A DNA stretch of 64,000 nucleotides from positions 422,676 through 486,675 of the forward strand of contig NZ_NSFT01000004.1 in NCBI RefSeq assembly GCF_002294725.1, in the 5' to 3' direction. The translations under genes and the position numbers were made by a program. Of the stretch, positions 43,674 to 53,410 are shown in pieces (positions within the stretch are counted from its first letter, which is position 1; the number at the start of each line of letters is the position of its first letter). Below the pieces are notes generated by a model. It was not told the origin of the DNA, made no database searches, and saw only the letters and a list, made by a program, of their open reading frames with translations. Source of the DNA: Mesorhizobium sp. WSM4313 (GTDB lineage: Bacteria; Pseudomonadota; Alphaproteobacteria; Rhizobiales; Rhizobiaceae).

Positions 43674-44417
43674 ATGACCATCCATTCCCTCAACACCAAA
43701 CGCGCCAGCCGCTCCGCCGAATCCCGCGTCGCAGCACAAGATTGGCGCGCGCTGATCTCTGAACTCAACGCCCATGGCTGTGCCGTCATGCCCGGCATGC
43801 TGTCGGCGGAAGAATGCGCCGATATCGCCGCGCTCTACCCGCATGAAGAGCATTTCCGCAGCCATGTCGTGATGGCGCGCCACGGCTTCGGCAAGGGCGA
43901 ATATCGGTATTTCAAATATCCGCTGCCGGACCTGATCGAGGGCCTGCGCACCGCGCTCTATCGGCGCCTCGCCACCGTTGCCAATGACTGGAACGAGAAG
44001 ATGGGCGTTGCCCAGCGCTATCCGGCCGAGCACGCCGCCTTCCTGAAACGCTGCCACGACGAGGGGCAGGTAAAGCCGACGCCGCTTCTGCTGCAATACG
44101 GCCCCGGCGATTTCAACTGCCTGCACCAGGATCTCTACGGCGAGCTTGCCTTTCCGTTGCAGGTGGCGATCTTGCTGTCCGAGCCCGGCGAGGATTTCAC
44201 CGGCGGCGAATTCGTGCTCACCGAGCAGCGCCCGCGCATGCAAAGCCGCGCCGAGGTGGTGCCGCTCAAGCGCGGCGATGCGGTAATCTTCGCCGTGCAC
44301 AACCGGCCGGTGGAGGGCACGCGAGGTTACTATCGCGTCAACCTACGCCACGGCGTTAGCCGCCTGCGCTCGGGCAGGCGACATACGCTCGGCATCATCT
44401 TCCATGACGCGAGGTGA
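43674..44417 (+). CDS. 2-oxoglutarate/Fe(II)-dependent oxygenase
   Basis: A 247-residue protein with the Fe(II)/2OG double-stranded beta-helix. The metal-binding H-x-D is in CLHQDLYGELAFP (about residue 146), and FTGGEFVLTEQRPRMQSR with a later RVNLRHGVSRLRSG provides the distal His and the Arg that holds 2-oxoglutarate. The start ATG has AAGGAG seven bases upstream. The substrate is unknown; some relatives hydroxylate proteins. Confidence in the family is high. Confidence 0.9.
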   Translation: MTIHSLNTKRASRSAESRVAAQDWRALISELNAHGCAVMPGMLSAEECADIAALYPHEEHFRSHVVMARHGFGKGEYRYFKYPLPDLIEGLRTALYRRLATVANDWNEKMGVAQRYPAEHAAFLKRCHDEGQVKPTPLLLQYGPGDFNCLHQDLYGELAFPLQVAILLSEPGEDFTGGEFVLTEQRPRMQSRAEVVPLKRGDAVIFAVHNRPVEGTRGYYRVNLRHGVSRLRSGRRHTLGIIFHDAR

Positions 44418-44439
44418 CACTCCCCGCGGCGGCGTTTTT

Positions 44440-44766
44440 TTACGCTCCCGGCCGCCGATAACGGATCGATTTCGCCCTGCCCAGCGCGTCCATCGTCTCC
44501 TCGACGCTGAGGAGGACGGTGGTCTCGCAGGAGCTGAGCGCCCCTCCGGCACCGATGGCGAGCACGACGGACGCCATCGAAACATTGTCCGGCGCCTCCC
44601 ACAGGTTCCAGCCGTCGTGCTCGCCGAACGCGTACCAGAACCCGTGCAGCTTTCCGCCCACCGATTCTATGTATGAGCTGGCTGCCTTGCGGCGATCTTC
44701 GGGGTTTTCGATCATTCGCGCCCATGTCTCGGGCGTGTAGCTGAAGCGCGTCAGGTACATGGCCAT
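44440..44766 (-). CDS. GYD domain protein
   Basis: A 108-residue ferredoxin-like fold protein of the GYD family. It begins MAMYLTRFSYTPETWARMIE, and KLHGFWYAFGEHDGWNLWEAPD is the central motif, with EHDGWN in place of the canonical GxYD. The function is unknown. GGGAGG is just before the ATG at 44766. Its stop lies 22 bases from that of the convergent oxygenase gene. Confidence 0.85.
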   Translation of the reverse strand: MAMYLTRFSYTPETWARMIENPEDRRKAASSYIESVGGKLHGFWYAFGEHDGWNLWEAPDNVSMASVVLAIGAGGALSSCETTVLLSVEETMDALGRAKSIRYRRPGA

Positions 44767-44985
44767 GGTTGACCTCCCTTGCCAGAGCCCATCAAGTGGT
44801 TGGCTCCAGCACTAAGCGCTCGATCTGTCGGCGACGCGAATCAATTTTACCTCGGCTGGGTTCTGCCCCAAAGGGAATAGGCCGAGCGCGGCATGCGGCG
44901 CTTCTGCCTCTTCCCCTCGTGCCCGCATTCGCGTAATGCCCCGGGCAAATCCCCGCCACGTCAGCGAAGTTTCCCGGACCGTCCC

Positions 44986-46608
44986 ATGATCCGTCTCGAA
45001 AATATCGGCAAGCAGAACGGCCGACAGATCGTCTTCATCGAAGCTTCCGCCGCCTTGCAGAAGGGCGAGAAGATCGGGCTTGTCGGCCCGAACGGCGCCG
45101 GCAAGACGACTCTGTTCCGCATGATCATTGGCCAGGAGCAGCCCGATGAAGGTCAGGTCTCGGGCGATCGCGGCGTCACCATCGGCTATTTCAGCCAGGA
45201 TGTCGGCGATATGGGCGGCTTGAGCGCCGTCGCCGAGGTCATGGAGGGCGCCGGACCGGTCAGCGCGGTCGCTGCCGAGATGCGCGAGCTTGAGCACGCC
45301 ATGGGCGATCCCGACCGCGCCAACGACATGGATCAGATCATCGAGCGCTACGGCGAATTGCAGCACCGCTTCGAGGAGCTTGACGGCTATGCGCTCGACG
45401 GTCGGGCGCGCGAGGTGTTGGACGGCCTCGGCTTCAGCCAGGAGATGATGGACGGCGACGTCTCAAAACTCTCCGGCGGCTGGAAGATGCGCGTGGCACT
45501 CGCCCGCATCCTGTTGATGCGGCCCGACGTCATGCTGCTCGACGAGCCGTCGAACCATCTCGACCTCGAAAGCCTGATCTGGCTGGAGAAATTCCTCAAG
45601 GATTACGACGGCGCGCTGCTGATGACCTCGCACGACCGCGAGTTCATGAACCGCATCGTCACCAAGATCATCGAGATCGACGCCGGCGCGCTCACCTCCT
45701 ATTCCGGCAATTATGAATTCTACCAGGAGCAGCGTGCGCTGGCCGACAAGCAACTGCAGGCGCAGTTCGAGCGCCAGCAGGCGATGCTGGCCAAGGAGAT
45801 CGCCTTCATCGAGCGCTTCAAGGCGCGCGCCTCCCATGCGGCGCAGGTGCAGAGCCGGGTGAAGAAGCTCGACAAGATCGACCGCGTCGAGCCGCCGAAG
45901 CGCCGCCAGACGGTGGCCTTCGAATTCCAGCCGGCGCCGCGCTGCGGCGAGGACGTGGCGACGCTGAAGGGCATCCACAAATCCTATGGCAGCCGCTCGA
46001 TCTATTCAGGCCTCGACTTCCAGATCCGCCGCCGCGAGCGCTGGTGCGTGATGGGCGTCAACGGCGCCGGCAAGTCGACGCTTTTGAAGCTGGTGGCCGG
46101 TGCCTCCGAACCGGACGAGGGTTCGGTTGTGCGCGGCCCGAGCGTCAAGATGGGCTATTTCGCCCAGCATGCGATGGAACTGCTCGATGGTGAGCGCACC
46201 GTCTTCCAGACGCTGGAGGACAATTTCCCGCAGGCGGGCCAGGCGCCGCTGCGCGCTTTGGCAGGCTGCTTCGGCTTTTCCGGCGACGAGATCGAAAAGA
46301 AGTGCCGCGTGCTTTCCGGCGGCGAGAAGGCGCGGCTGGTGATGGCGCTGATGCTGTTCGACCCGCCCAATCTGCTGGTGCTCGACGAACCGACCAACCA
46401 CCTCGACATCACCACCAAGCAGATGCTGATCGAGGCGCTGTCGCAATATGAAGGCACCATGCTCTTCGTCTCGCATGACCGCCATTTCCTGGCCGCGCTG
46501 TCGAACCGCGTGCTGGAGCTGACGCCCGAAGGCATCCACACCTATGGCGGTGGCTATACGGAATATGTCGCCCGCACCGGCCAGGAAGCGCCGGGGCTGA
46601 GGGGGTAG
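44986..46608 (+). CDS. ABC-F family ATPase
   Basis: A 540-residue soluble protein with two ATPase domains and no membrane part. The first domain has Walker A GPNGAGKTT, signature LSGGWKMRVALAR and Walker B VMLLDEPSNHLD; the second has GVNGAGKST, LSGGEKARLVMAL and LLVLDEPTNHLD. A charged linker with coiled-coil character (ALADKQLQAQFERQQAMLAK) lies between. ABC-F proteins act on the ribosome as translation factors or antibiotic-protection proteins. The length is that of EttA/Uup-like members without a C-terminal extension. Confidence 0.93.
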   Translation: MIRLENIGKQNGRQIVFIEASAALQKGEKIGLVGPNGAGKTTLFRMIIGQEQPDEGQVSGDRGVTIGYFSQDVGDMGGLSAVAEVMEGAGPVSAVAAEMRELEHAMGDPDRANDMDQIIERYGELQHRFEELDGYALDGRAREVLDGLGFSQEMMDGDVSKLSGGWKMRVALARILLMRPDVMLLDEPSNHLDLESLIWLEKFLKDYDGALLMTSHDREFMNRIVTKIIEIDAGALTSYSGNYEFYQEQRALADKQLQAQFERQQAMLAKEIAFIERFKARASHAAQVQSRVKKLDKIDRVEPPKRRQTVAFEFQPAPRCGEDVATLKGIHKSYGSRSIYSGLDFQIRRRERWCVMGVNGAGKSTLLKLVAGASEPDEGSVVRGPSVKMGYFAQHAMELLDGERTVFQTLEDNFPQAGQAPLRALAGCFGFSGDEIEKKCRVLSGGEKARLVMALMLFDPPNLLVLDEPTNHLDITTKQMLIEALSQYEGTMLFVSHDRHFLAALSNRVLELTPEGIHTYGGGYTEYVARTGQEAPGLRG

Positions 46609-46636
46609 GGGGCAATATGCGGCGGCGCGTTCCCTA

Positions 46637-48547
46637 TCAGGTGAGCGCCGGCGCTTGCCCCTTTGCCAGCCCGCGATCGATCAGCCGCGCAAGCCGCGCC
46701 GAGAACGCCTTGGCGTCGGCCGGCTTGTCGCCGTCGAGCACACGTGCCTCGTCGTAAAGCAGATGGGCGGCGTCTTCCTTGAACGCCTTCTCGTCGTCGC
46801 CCAGCTTTGCCAGCGCCGCCACGCGCTCGTGGCGCGGGTTGATCTCGAGGATTGGCTTGGCCGCCTTGTCGAGCCGGCCGGCGGCGTTGAGCAGGCGCTC
46901 GAACTGGCGGTCCGGGCCATGCTCCGGCGCGACAAGGCACACGGCGCTTTCGGTCAGCCGGTCCGAGGACTTCACGTCCGAAACCTCCTCGCGAAGCGTC
47001 GTTTTCACGAAAGCCAGGAAGGCGGCGATATCCGACGACGTCTCCCCGTCGGGCTTCGCCGCATCTTCGGGCAGCGCGATATCGGCGAGCTCGACCGCGC
47101 CCTGCGTCACCGACTTGAACGGTTTGCCGTCGAATTCCGGCGCCATCGTCACCCAGAAGCTGTCGACGGGATCGGTGAGGAGCAGCACCTCGATGCCGCG
47201 TGCGCGAAAACCTTCGAGCTGGGGCGAGGCTTCGAGCCGGGCGCGATCGTCACCGGCCATGAAGAAGATCGCTTTCTGTCCTTCCTTCATCGCTGCGACA
47301 TAGTCGGCAAGGCTGCGCCAGCCTTCGCCTGAGGTCGTCGAACGGAAGCGGGCAAGCTTCAGCAACTGCTCGCGTCGCTCGTAATCCTCATAGAGACCTT
47401 CCTTGAGGACGACGCCGAAATTTTCCCAGATTTTGGCGTAGGCTTCGGCATCGTTTTCGGCCGTCTTGGCGAGGTCGCCGAGAACGCGGTTGGTCACGCC
47501 CTTGCGGATCGCTGCGAGCAACGGGCTTTCCTGGATCATCTCGCGCGAGATATTGAGCGGCAGGTCGGCGGAATCGACCAGGCCGCGCACGAAGCGCAGG
47601 TAGCGCGGCAGCAGATCGGCTTCGTCGGTGATGAAGACGCGCCGCACATAGAGCTTCATGCGGCCCTTGCGGTCCTGGTCGAACAGGTCGAACGGCCGCG
47701 ATCCCGGGACGAAGGCGAGCACGCTGTATTCCTGCCGGCCCTCGGCGCGGAAATGGATGGTCGAGGCGGGCTCGTCATACTGGCCGGCGATGCTGCGGTA
47801 GAAGTCGGTATATTCCTCCGGCTTGATCTCGCTCTTTTGCCGCACCCAAAGCGCCGTGCCGTCGGCGATGTCGCGCGGTTCGGCGCCGGGCTTTTCGACA
47901 AATGTGATTGGCACCGGCACATGTCCGGACTGCGACTTCGCCAAGCCCTCGAGCCGATAGGGCGTGGTGTAGGACGAGGCGTCCTCCATCAGATGCAGCA
48001 CCACGCGCGTGCCGCGCTTGGGTGCTGCCTCGAGCGGCACCGGCGCGATCTCGTAGGTGCCCTTGCCGTCGGACGACCAGCGGAAGGCCTCGTCGCTGCC
48101 GGCCTGGCGGCTGATGACGTCGACACGGTCTGCGACCATGAAGGCCGAATAAAACCCGACGCCGAACTGGCCGATCAGCTGCGTGTCTTCCGCCGCCTTG
48201 CCGGCTTCGACGCGCTCCATGAAGGCGCGCGTGCCGGAGCGCGCGATCGTGCCCAGCGCCTCCGCCATCTCGTCGCGGCTCATGCCGATGCCGTTGTCCT
48301 CGACCGAAAGCTCCTTGTTGTCCGGATTGGCGGCAATCGTGATGCGCGGCTTGGCATCGTCGCCCAGAAGCTCTGGCCGGCTCACCGCCTCGAAGCGCAG
48401 CCTCTCGCAGGCATCCGCCGCATTGGAGATCAGCTCGCGCAGGAAAACGTCTCGGTCCGAATAGACCGAGTGCACCATCATGTGCAGCAGCCGCGAGACG
48501 TCCGCCTCGAATGTCCTGGTTTCCTTTGCCTTGGTGTCCGTCGTCAT
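46637..48547 (-). CDS. htpG: Chaperone HtpG (Hsp90)
   Basis: A 636-residue bacterial Hsp90. The N-terminal ATPase is clear: ELISNAADACERLRFEA, DNGIGMSRDEMAEALGTIA, and GQFGVGFYSAFMVAD, the standard GHKL motifs. The middle domain (FFMAGDDRARLEASPQLEGF) and dimerisation domain follow. It folds and protects client proteins with ATP. AGGA is eight bases before the ATG. It is part of the heat-shock-rich region here, downstream of the groESL side. Confidence 0.97.
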   Translation of the reverse strand: MTTDTKAKETRTFEADVSRLLHMMVHSVYSDRDVFLRELISNAADACERLRFEAVSRPELLGDDAKPRITIAANPDNKELSVEDNGIGMSRDEMAEALGTIARSGTRAFMERVEAGKAAEDTQLIGQFGVGFYSAFMVADRVDVISRQAGSDEAFRWSSDGKGTYEIAPVPLEAAPKRGTRVVLHLMEDASSYTTPYRLEGLAKSQSGHVPVPITFVEKPGAEPRDIADGTALWVRQKSEIKPEEYTDFYRSIAGQYDEPASTIHFRAEGRQEYSVLAFVPGSRPFDLFDQDRKGRMKLYVRRVFITDEADLLPRYLRFVRGLVDSADLPLNISREMIQESPLLAAIRKGVTNRVLGDLAKTAENDAEAYAKIWENFGVVLKEGLYEDYERREQLLKLARFRSTTSGEGWRSLADYVAAMKEGQKAIFFMAGDDRARLEASPQLEGFRARGIEVLLLTDPVDSFWVTMAPEFDGKPFKSVTQGAVELADIALPEDAAKPDGETSSDIAAFLAFVKTTLREEVSDVKSSDRLTESAVCLVAPEHGPDRQFERLLNAAGRLDKAAKPILEINPRHERVAALAKLGDDEKAFKEDAAHLLYDEARVLDGDKPADAKAFSARLARLIDRGLAKGQAPALT

Positions 48548-48607
48548 TCAGAATTCCTGCGCTCGTTGCGTTGTCCGCCGCGCCAGCAGGCGCCGGGTTT
48601 CAAATTT

Positions 48608-48910
48608 TCAGCCATTGTTGCTTGTGGATGCGCTCCCTGCCAGCGCCGCAGGCGCCAGCGAAACCAGGTCCGGCGCCAGGATATCGTGGCGGCGGGCGAA
48701 AGCAACAAGGGTTGCCCGCACCGTTTCCGCGTCGATCTCGCCGGCAATGCCGGCTCTGCAGGAATTGAGCGCGATCGCATGCGCGCTGCTCCTGCTCGCG
48801 GCCGGCCAATCCTGCAGCAGGGCATGGGCTTCCATCACGGTCTCGAGCCGGACCGGCAAACCCATTCCGACGAGGATGGTGACAGGCTCTTCAAAGCGGT
48901 CGTGGTTCAT
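48608..48910 (-). CDS. DUF982 protein (third copy)
   Basis: A 100-residue DUF982 member: FEEPVTILVGMGLPVRLETV at the start, AHALLQDWPAASRSSAHAIA in the middle, SCRAGIAGEIDAETVRATLVAF later, and a longer tail (SLAPAALAGSASTSNNG). The family length is about 80 residues, so the last 15-20 are extra. The ATG at 48910 is chosen for GAGGG ten bases upstream. The gene overlaps the end of the HTH gene by 20 bases. Unknown function. Confidence 0.75.
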   Translation of the reverse strand: MNHDRFEEPVTILVGMGLPVRLETVMEAHALLQDWPAASRSSAHAIALNSCRAGIAGEIDAETVRATLVAFARRHDILAPDLVSLAPAALAGSASTSNNG

Positions 48911-49286
48911 GGTCAGAACCCTCATTCGGGTGCATCATCATGGCGCCTTGACGATGGCCGGTCGTCCCGGCCAGCACATGTCGGCGCGGGTAGGGCGGTT
49001 GCAGGACGACGCCGTGCGGTCGCGGCTGGCCTACGCCGTTGAACGCCTGCACAACCACCGGGCCTGCCGGCGTGTGCGTCGCTGAATGCCGGTTAAGGCG
49101 CGGCGGGGGCAGCGCCTTGTGTGCCTTGGCGAGGGCCTCGATCCAGGCGGCGACCGCCAGCGGCACCGGCGCGCGCCCCTCGAGCCAGCGCGTCACGTCG
49201 TTTCTGGGCCAGCCAAGCTCCTCGGCGACGTCGGCAGCTTCCCATCGCAAGATTCTCAGGCATTCGCGCAATCGTCCTGCAATCAT
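48891..49286 (-). CDS. Helix-turn-helix protein of unknown role
   Basis: A 131-residue protein. The first 55 residues form an XRE-like helix-turn-helix (MIAGRLRECLRILRWEAADV, then EELGWPRNDVTRWLEGRAPV). The C-terminal half is Pro/His/Arg-rich and looks disordered. The 3' end overlaps the DUF982 start by 20 bases, suggesting coupling. It lies downstream of the groESL operon and its terminator, on the same strand. The C-terminal half may be partly artefactual. Confidence 0.6.
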   Translation of the reverse strand: MIAGRLRECLRILRWEAADVAEELGWPRNDVTRWLEGRAPVPLAVAAWIEALAKAHKALPPPRLNRHSATHTPAGPVVVQAFNGVGQPRPHGVVLQPPYPRRHVLAGTTGHRQGAMMMHPNEGSDHEPRPL

Positions 49287-49314
49287 GGCAATCCTCGTCC
49301 GTTCGCAGTCACAT

Positions 49315-49339
49315 GGGCCCCGCCTTGAAGGCGGGGCCC
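49315..49339. terminator. Terminator of the groESL operon
   Basis: GGGCCCCGCCT (49315-49325) pairs with AGGCGGGGCCC (49329-49339) around TGA, a very stable 11-base stem. It lies seven bases past the stop of the small gene at 49347 on the minus strand, so it probably ends the groES-groEL-small gene transcript. Confidence 0.75.
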
Positions 49340-49346
49340 GATTTCG

Positions 49347-49568
49347 CTAGCCGCCCGCGGATGTTTCGGTGGCCGACACGTGCTGTGCGGCAAGAAACAT
49401 CAGCGTTGAGGCGACGGTCCGCCGGTTCCATCCGGCGGATTCGGCCGTGTCGAGCAAGTCTGCCAGCAACGGCTTCAATGCGCTTCGACATTCGGCTTCA
49501 TAAGCGAGGAATTCGCTTGCCGGGCGCGTCGGTGCCGGAACCGAGCCATTGCCGCTCATCATATCCAT
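49347..49568 (-). CDS. Small protein downstream of groEL
   Basis: A 73-residue helical protein starting MDMMSGNGSVPAPTRPASEF and containing RSALKPLLADLLDTAESAGW. GGGAGG lies five bases before the ATG at 49568, a strong site. It begins 67 bases after the groEL stop and ends just before the operon terminator, so it is probably the third gene of the groESL transcript and thus heat-induced. No family is recognised. Confidence 0.68.
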   Translation of the reverse strand: MDMMSGNGSVPAPTRPASEFLAYEAECRSALKPLLADLLDTAESAGWNRRTVASTLMFLAAQHVSATETSAGG

Positions 49569-49635
49569 AAGGGCCTCCCATCGTGCGTTTCGAAACGCCC
49601 GCTCCCGTTGCCGGAAGCGGGCTCCCGTCGGCGTC

Positions 49636-51279
<1,644 letters not shown>

Positions 51280-51324
51280 TTAGGCAGCTTTCATTGACTG
51301 GTTGCGGTTCGATCGAAGCCCCGG

Positions 51325-51639
51325 TCAGGCGGCTTTCTTCAGCGTCTCGACCTGCTCGATCACGCCCATCACATCGCTTTCCTTCATGATGAGCAGATCC
51401 TCGCCGTTGAGCTTGATCTCGGTGCCGGACCACTTGCCGAACAGGATGCGGTCGCCGACCTTCACGTCGAGGGGCACGAGCTTGCCGCTCTCGTCGCGGG
51501 CGCCTGGCCCGACGGCGATGACTTCGCCTTCCTGCGGCTTTTCCTTGGCAGTGTCGGGGATGATGATGCCGCCGGCCGTCTTCTCTTCGGCCTCGATGCG
51601 GCGCACGAGCACGCGGTCATGCAATGGACGGAACGTCAT
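51325..51639 (-). CDS. groES: 10-kDa co-chaperonin GroES
   Basis: A 104-residue Gro[22 protein letters not shown], the mobile loop [20 protein letters not shown], then [21 protein letters not shown]. It caps the GroEL chamber. The ATG at 51639 is the known family start; the frame further upstream is non-coding. A CIRCE element lies about 150 bases upstream. Gene order groES-groEL is standard. Confidence 0.98.
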   Translation of the reverse strand: MTFRPLHDRVLVRRIEAEEKTAGGIIIPDTAKEKPQEGEVIAVGPGARDESGKLVPLDVKVGDRILFGKWSGTEIKLNGEDLLIMKESDVMGVIEQVETLKKAA

Positions 51640-51789
51640 ATCGTTCTCCTTCAGGACAAACAGATTGCGAGCAGTTCCTCCGCTCCGGACCGGCAGGACC
51701 GGAGCGGGGCTCGCGCGACCCTTTCGGCATCGCGCGCATGTCGAGCTAATTTTGCCTTCATCTACTTTCAAGGGGGTACCGCAAATTTT

Positions 51790-51816
51790 TTGGCACTCTC
51801 GACCGTTGAGTGCTAG
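51790..51816. promoter_or_regulatory. CIRCE operator (HrcA binding site)
   Basis: TTGGCACTC (51790-51798), nine bases, then GAGTGCTAG (51808-51816) match the CIRCE consensus TTAGCACTC-N9-GAGTGCTAA with one mismatch per arm. HrcA represses chaperonin operons through this element and releases on heat shock. It lies about 150 bases upstream of groES on the minus strand, where the operon promoter should be. Confidence 0.92.
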
Positions 51817-51969
51817 CGCGCTGAAAACATGCGGTAAATTGGCCCGCTCCGATAACGGAGAGGCTTGAATTCGCGATTGAGTTGAACAAGATTATCGGCG
51901 CCCGGCAGCGCCGGGACCGCTGAGAAATTGGAACCCGAAGCAAGGAGTTTTTGGAGACGGAGGACAGAA

Positions 51970-52317
51970 ATGGACCGACAGACGCTTTCGCCGATCATTC
52001 CTTCCCTAGCTCCCGAACTATCAGACCTTTCGCTCGACCGGCTGTTGTCGCCGGCCAGGCATTTTCAGCACCCGCGGGATGTGCTGGAGGACGGCTCGCT
52101 CGATATATGGGAAAAGCGGGCGATCCTTTCGTCCTGGGCGTCCGATGCTTGCGCCGTAGAATCGATGCCGGCGCTGCGCCAGCCGCCGGGCACCGAGCGG
52201 CCGGTCTCCTTCGACGACATCATGGATGCGCTGCGCCGGCTTGATGCGCTGGCTCCGCCGCCCAGCGGCCCTGCCGATGACGACCACCGGCAGGTGGTCG
52301 ACCGGCTGAGCGCGTGA
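51970..52317 (+). CDS. Hypothetical protein conserved in rhizobia (from memory)
   Basis: A 115-residue protein starting MDRQTLSPIIPSLAPELSDL with the segment FQHPRDVLEDGSLDIWEKRA and then LSSWASDACAVESMPALR. The HPRDVL-x5-L-x3-EKRAIL-x-SWASDACAVE pattern is one I have seen annotated as a conserved hypothetical protein in rhizobia. GGAGG lies a few bases before the ATG at 51970. It is divergent from the groESL operon and followed by the usg gene after 13 bases, so they are probably co-transcribed. Function unknown. Confidence 0.75.
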   Translation: MDRQTLSPIIPSLAPELSDLSLDRLLSPARHFQHPRDVLEDGSLDIWEKRAILSSWASDACAVESMPALRQPPGTERPVSFDDIMDALRRLDALAPPPSGPADDDHRQVVDRLSA

Positions 52318-52330
52318 AGGCCCGAAGGCG

Positions 52331-52603
52331 ATGGCGGTCAGCAGGGAATTCCGCTTGCAGATGAATGGGTATGGCTTGACCACTGCCGAGATCCATTATC
52401 ATCTGCCCGACCATCCCAGCCTGCTCCAGCTTTACGTCTGGCAGGACTATGATCTTGCCCCGGATTTCCCGGCGCTGAGGGGCTTTCTGGGCTTTTGGGA
52501 GCGCGAGCTGGCTGGCGCCTTGCATTCTGTCCGTGTCGCCCACTATCGGCTCATCAGGGCGTCGGAATGGCGGGCCGTCGACGGGATCATCGCGATCCAT
52601 TGA
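52331..52603 (+). CDS. usg: Usg family protein
   Basis: A 90-residue protein of the rhizobial Usg family: SREFRLQMNGYGLTTAEIHY, then HLPDHPSLLQLYVWQDYDLA and FPALRGFLGFWERELAGALH are its hallmark segments. Its role is unknown; the family is small and restricted mostly to alphaproteobacteria. It probably shares a transcript with the preceding gene. Confidence 0.88.
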   Translation: MAVSREFRLQMNGYGLTTAEIHYHLPDHPSLLQLYVWQDYDLAPDFPALRGFLGFWERELAGALHSVRVAHYRLIRASEWRAVDGIIAIH

Positions 52604-52787
52604 AGATCAGCTCCGCGAGGCGGTCGTGGTTGTGCGGCCGCCTCCAATTCATGATTCGCCTGCCTGCATGCAGACGAAAGGGCTGACTTTCACGACCTGA
52701 AGGCTGCTTCGAAGCGGGGCCTTGACGTGCCCGTGTTGAATTCCCAGATCGATTACGCCGGTGCTTGAGAGAGACCGGCAAGGTCAA

Positions 52788-52847
52788 GGGGCGCCGCTTC
52801 CTTGGCGCCCCTCGTATCTATGTTGCTCAATGGAGGATGTAGCTATG
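52788..52847 (+). promoter_or_regulatory. ROSE-like RNA thermometer of the first hsp20 gene
   Basis: The 5' leader forms two hairpins. GGGGCGCC (52788-52795) pairs with GGCGCCCC (52804-52811). Next, TTGCTC (52823-52828) faces GAGGA (52833-52837): C52828-G52833, U52827-A52834, C52826-G52835, G52825-G52836 and U52824-A52837, which includes the unusual G-G pair known from ROSE elements, and masks the ribosome site AGGA. In rhizobia ROSE leaders melt on heating and turn on small heat-shock genes. The arrangement was folded by hand only. Confidence 0.7.
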
Positions 52848-53321
52848 AGAACCACGTTTGACTTCAGTCCCCTGTTCCGGTCGAGCATCGGCTTCGATCG
52901 AATGCTGAACGCGCTCGAGACGGCGAGCCGGATCGAGACCGTCGATAATTGGCCACCCTATGACATCGCCAAGACCGCAGAAGACGACTACCGCATCAGT
53001 ATGGCGGTGGCTGGGTTCTCGCAGGACGAACTGGCCATTACCCAGGAGCAGAACATGCTCATGGTCTCTGGCCAGAAAGCCGGCGAGGACAAGGGCGAGT
53101 ACCTGCATCGTGGCATCGCCGGCCGTGCATTCCAGCGCCGCTTCGAGCTTGCCGACCACGTCAAGGTCGTTGGCGCCAGCTTGGTCAATGGGCTGCTGAC
53201 GATCGATCTGAAGCGCGAAATTCCAGAAGAGATGAAACCGCGGCGGATCGAGATCGCGGCCGACAAGGCAACGCTCAAAGGCACGACAAAGAAGATCGAA
53301 GGCGAGAAGCACGCCGCCTGA
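52845..53321 (+). CDS. Small heat-shock protein (Hsp20), first copy
   Basis: A 158-residue alpha-crystallin type chaperone. It begins MRTTFDFSPLFRSSIGFDRM, has the IbpA-like YDIAKTAEDDYRISMAVAGF entry to the alpha-crystallin domain, and the terminal strand with GLLTIDLKREIPEE. It binds unfolding proteins without ATP. The sequence is closer to IbpA-type sHsps than the second copy. Its translation is likely controlled by the ROSE-like leader immediately upstream. Confidence 0.93.
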   Translation: MRTTFDFSPLFRSSIGFDRMLNALETASRIETVDNWPPYDIAKTAEDDYRISMAVAGFSQDELAITQEQNMLMVSGQKAGEDKGEYLHRGIAGRAFQRRFELADHVKVVGASLVNGLLTIDLKREIPEEMKPRRIEIAADKATLKGTTKKIEGEKHAA

Positions 53322-53349
53322 GGGCTTCTTGTGAGCGCATCCGCGCTAT

Positions 53350-53406
53350 GCGCCGGGCGCTGCCCGGCGCGTAGGTGCTTTTCGAGCCGATGAACAGAAA
53401 GGAGCA
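53350..53406 (+). promoter_or_regulatory. Candidate fourU-type RNA thermometer of the second hsp20 gene
   Basis: A strong hairpin, GCGCCGGGC (53350-53358) with GCCCGGCGC (53362-53370), is followed by UGCUUUU (53376-53382), which can pair with AGGAGCA (53400-53406) through two A-U/G-C pairs at each end and two U-G pairs in the middle. This uses the UUUU/AGGA match that defines fourU thermometers and covers the ribosome site of the gene starting at 53411. The fold is by eye; the 17-base loop is large. Confidence 0.5.
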
Positions 53407-53410
53407 AACC

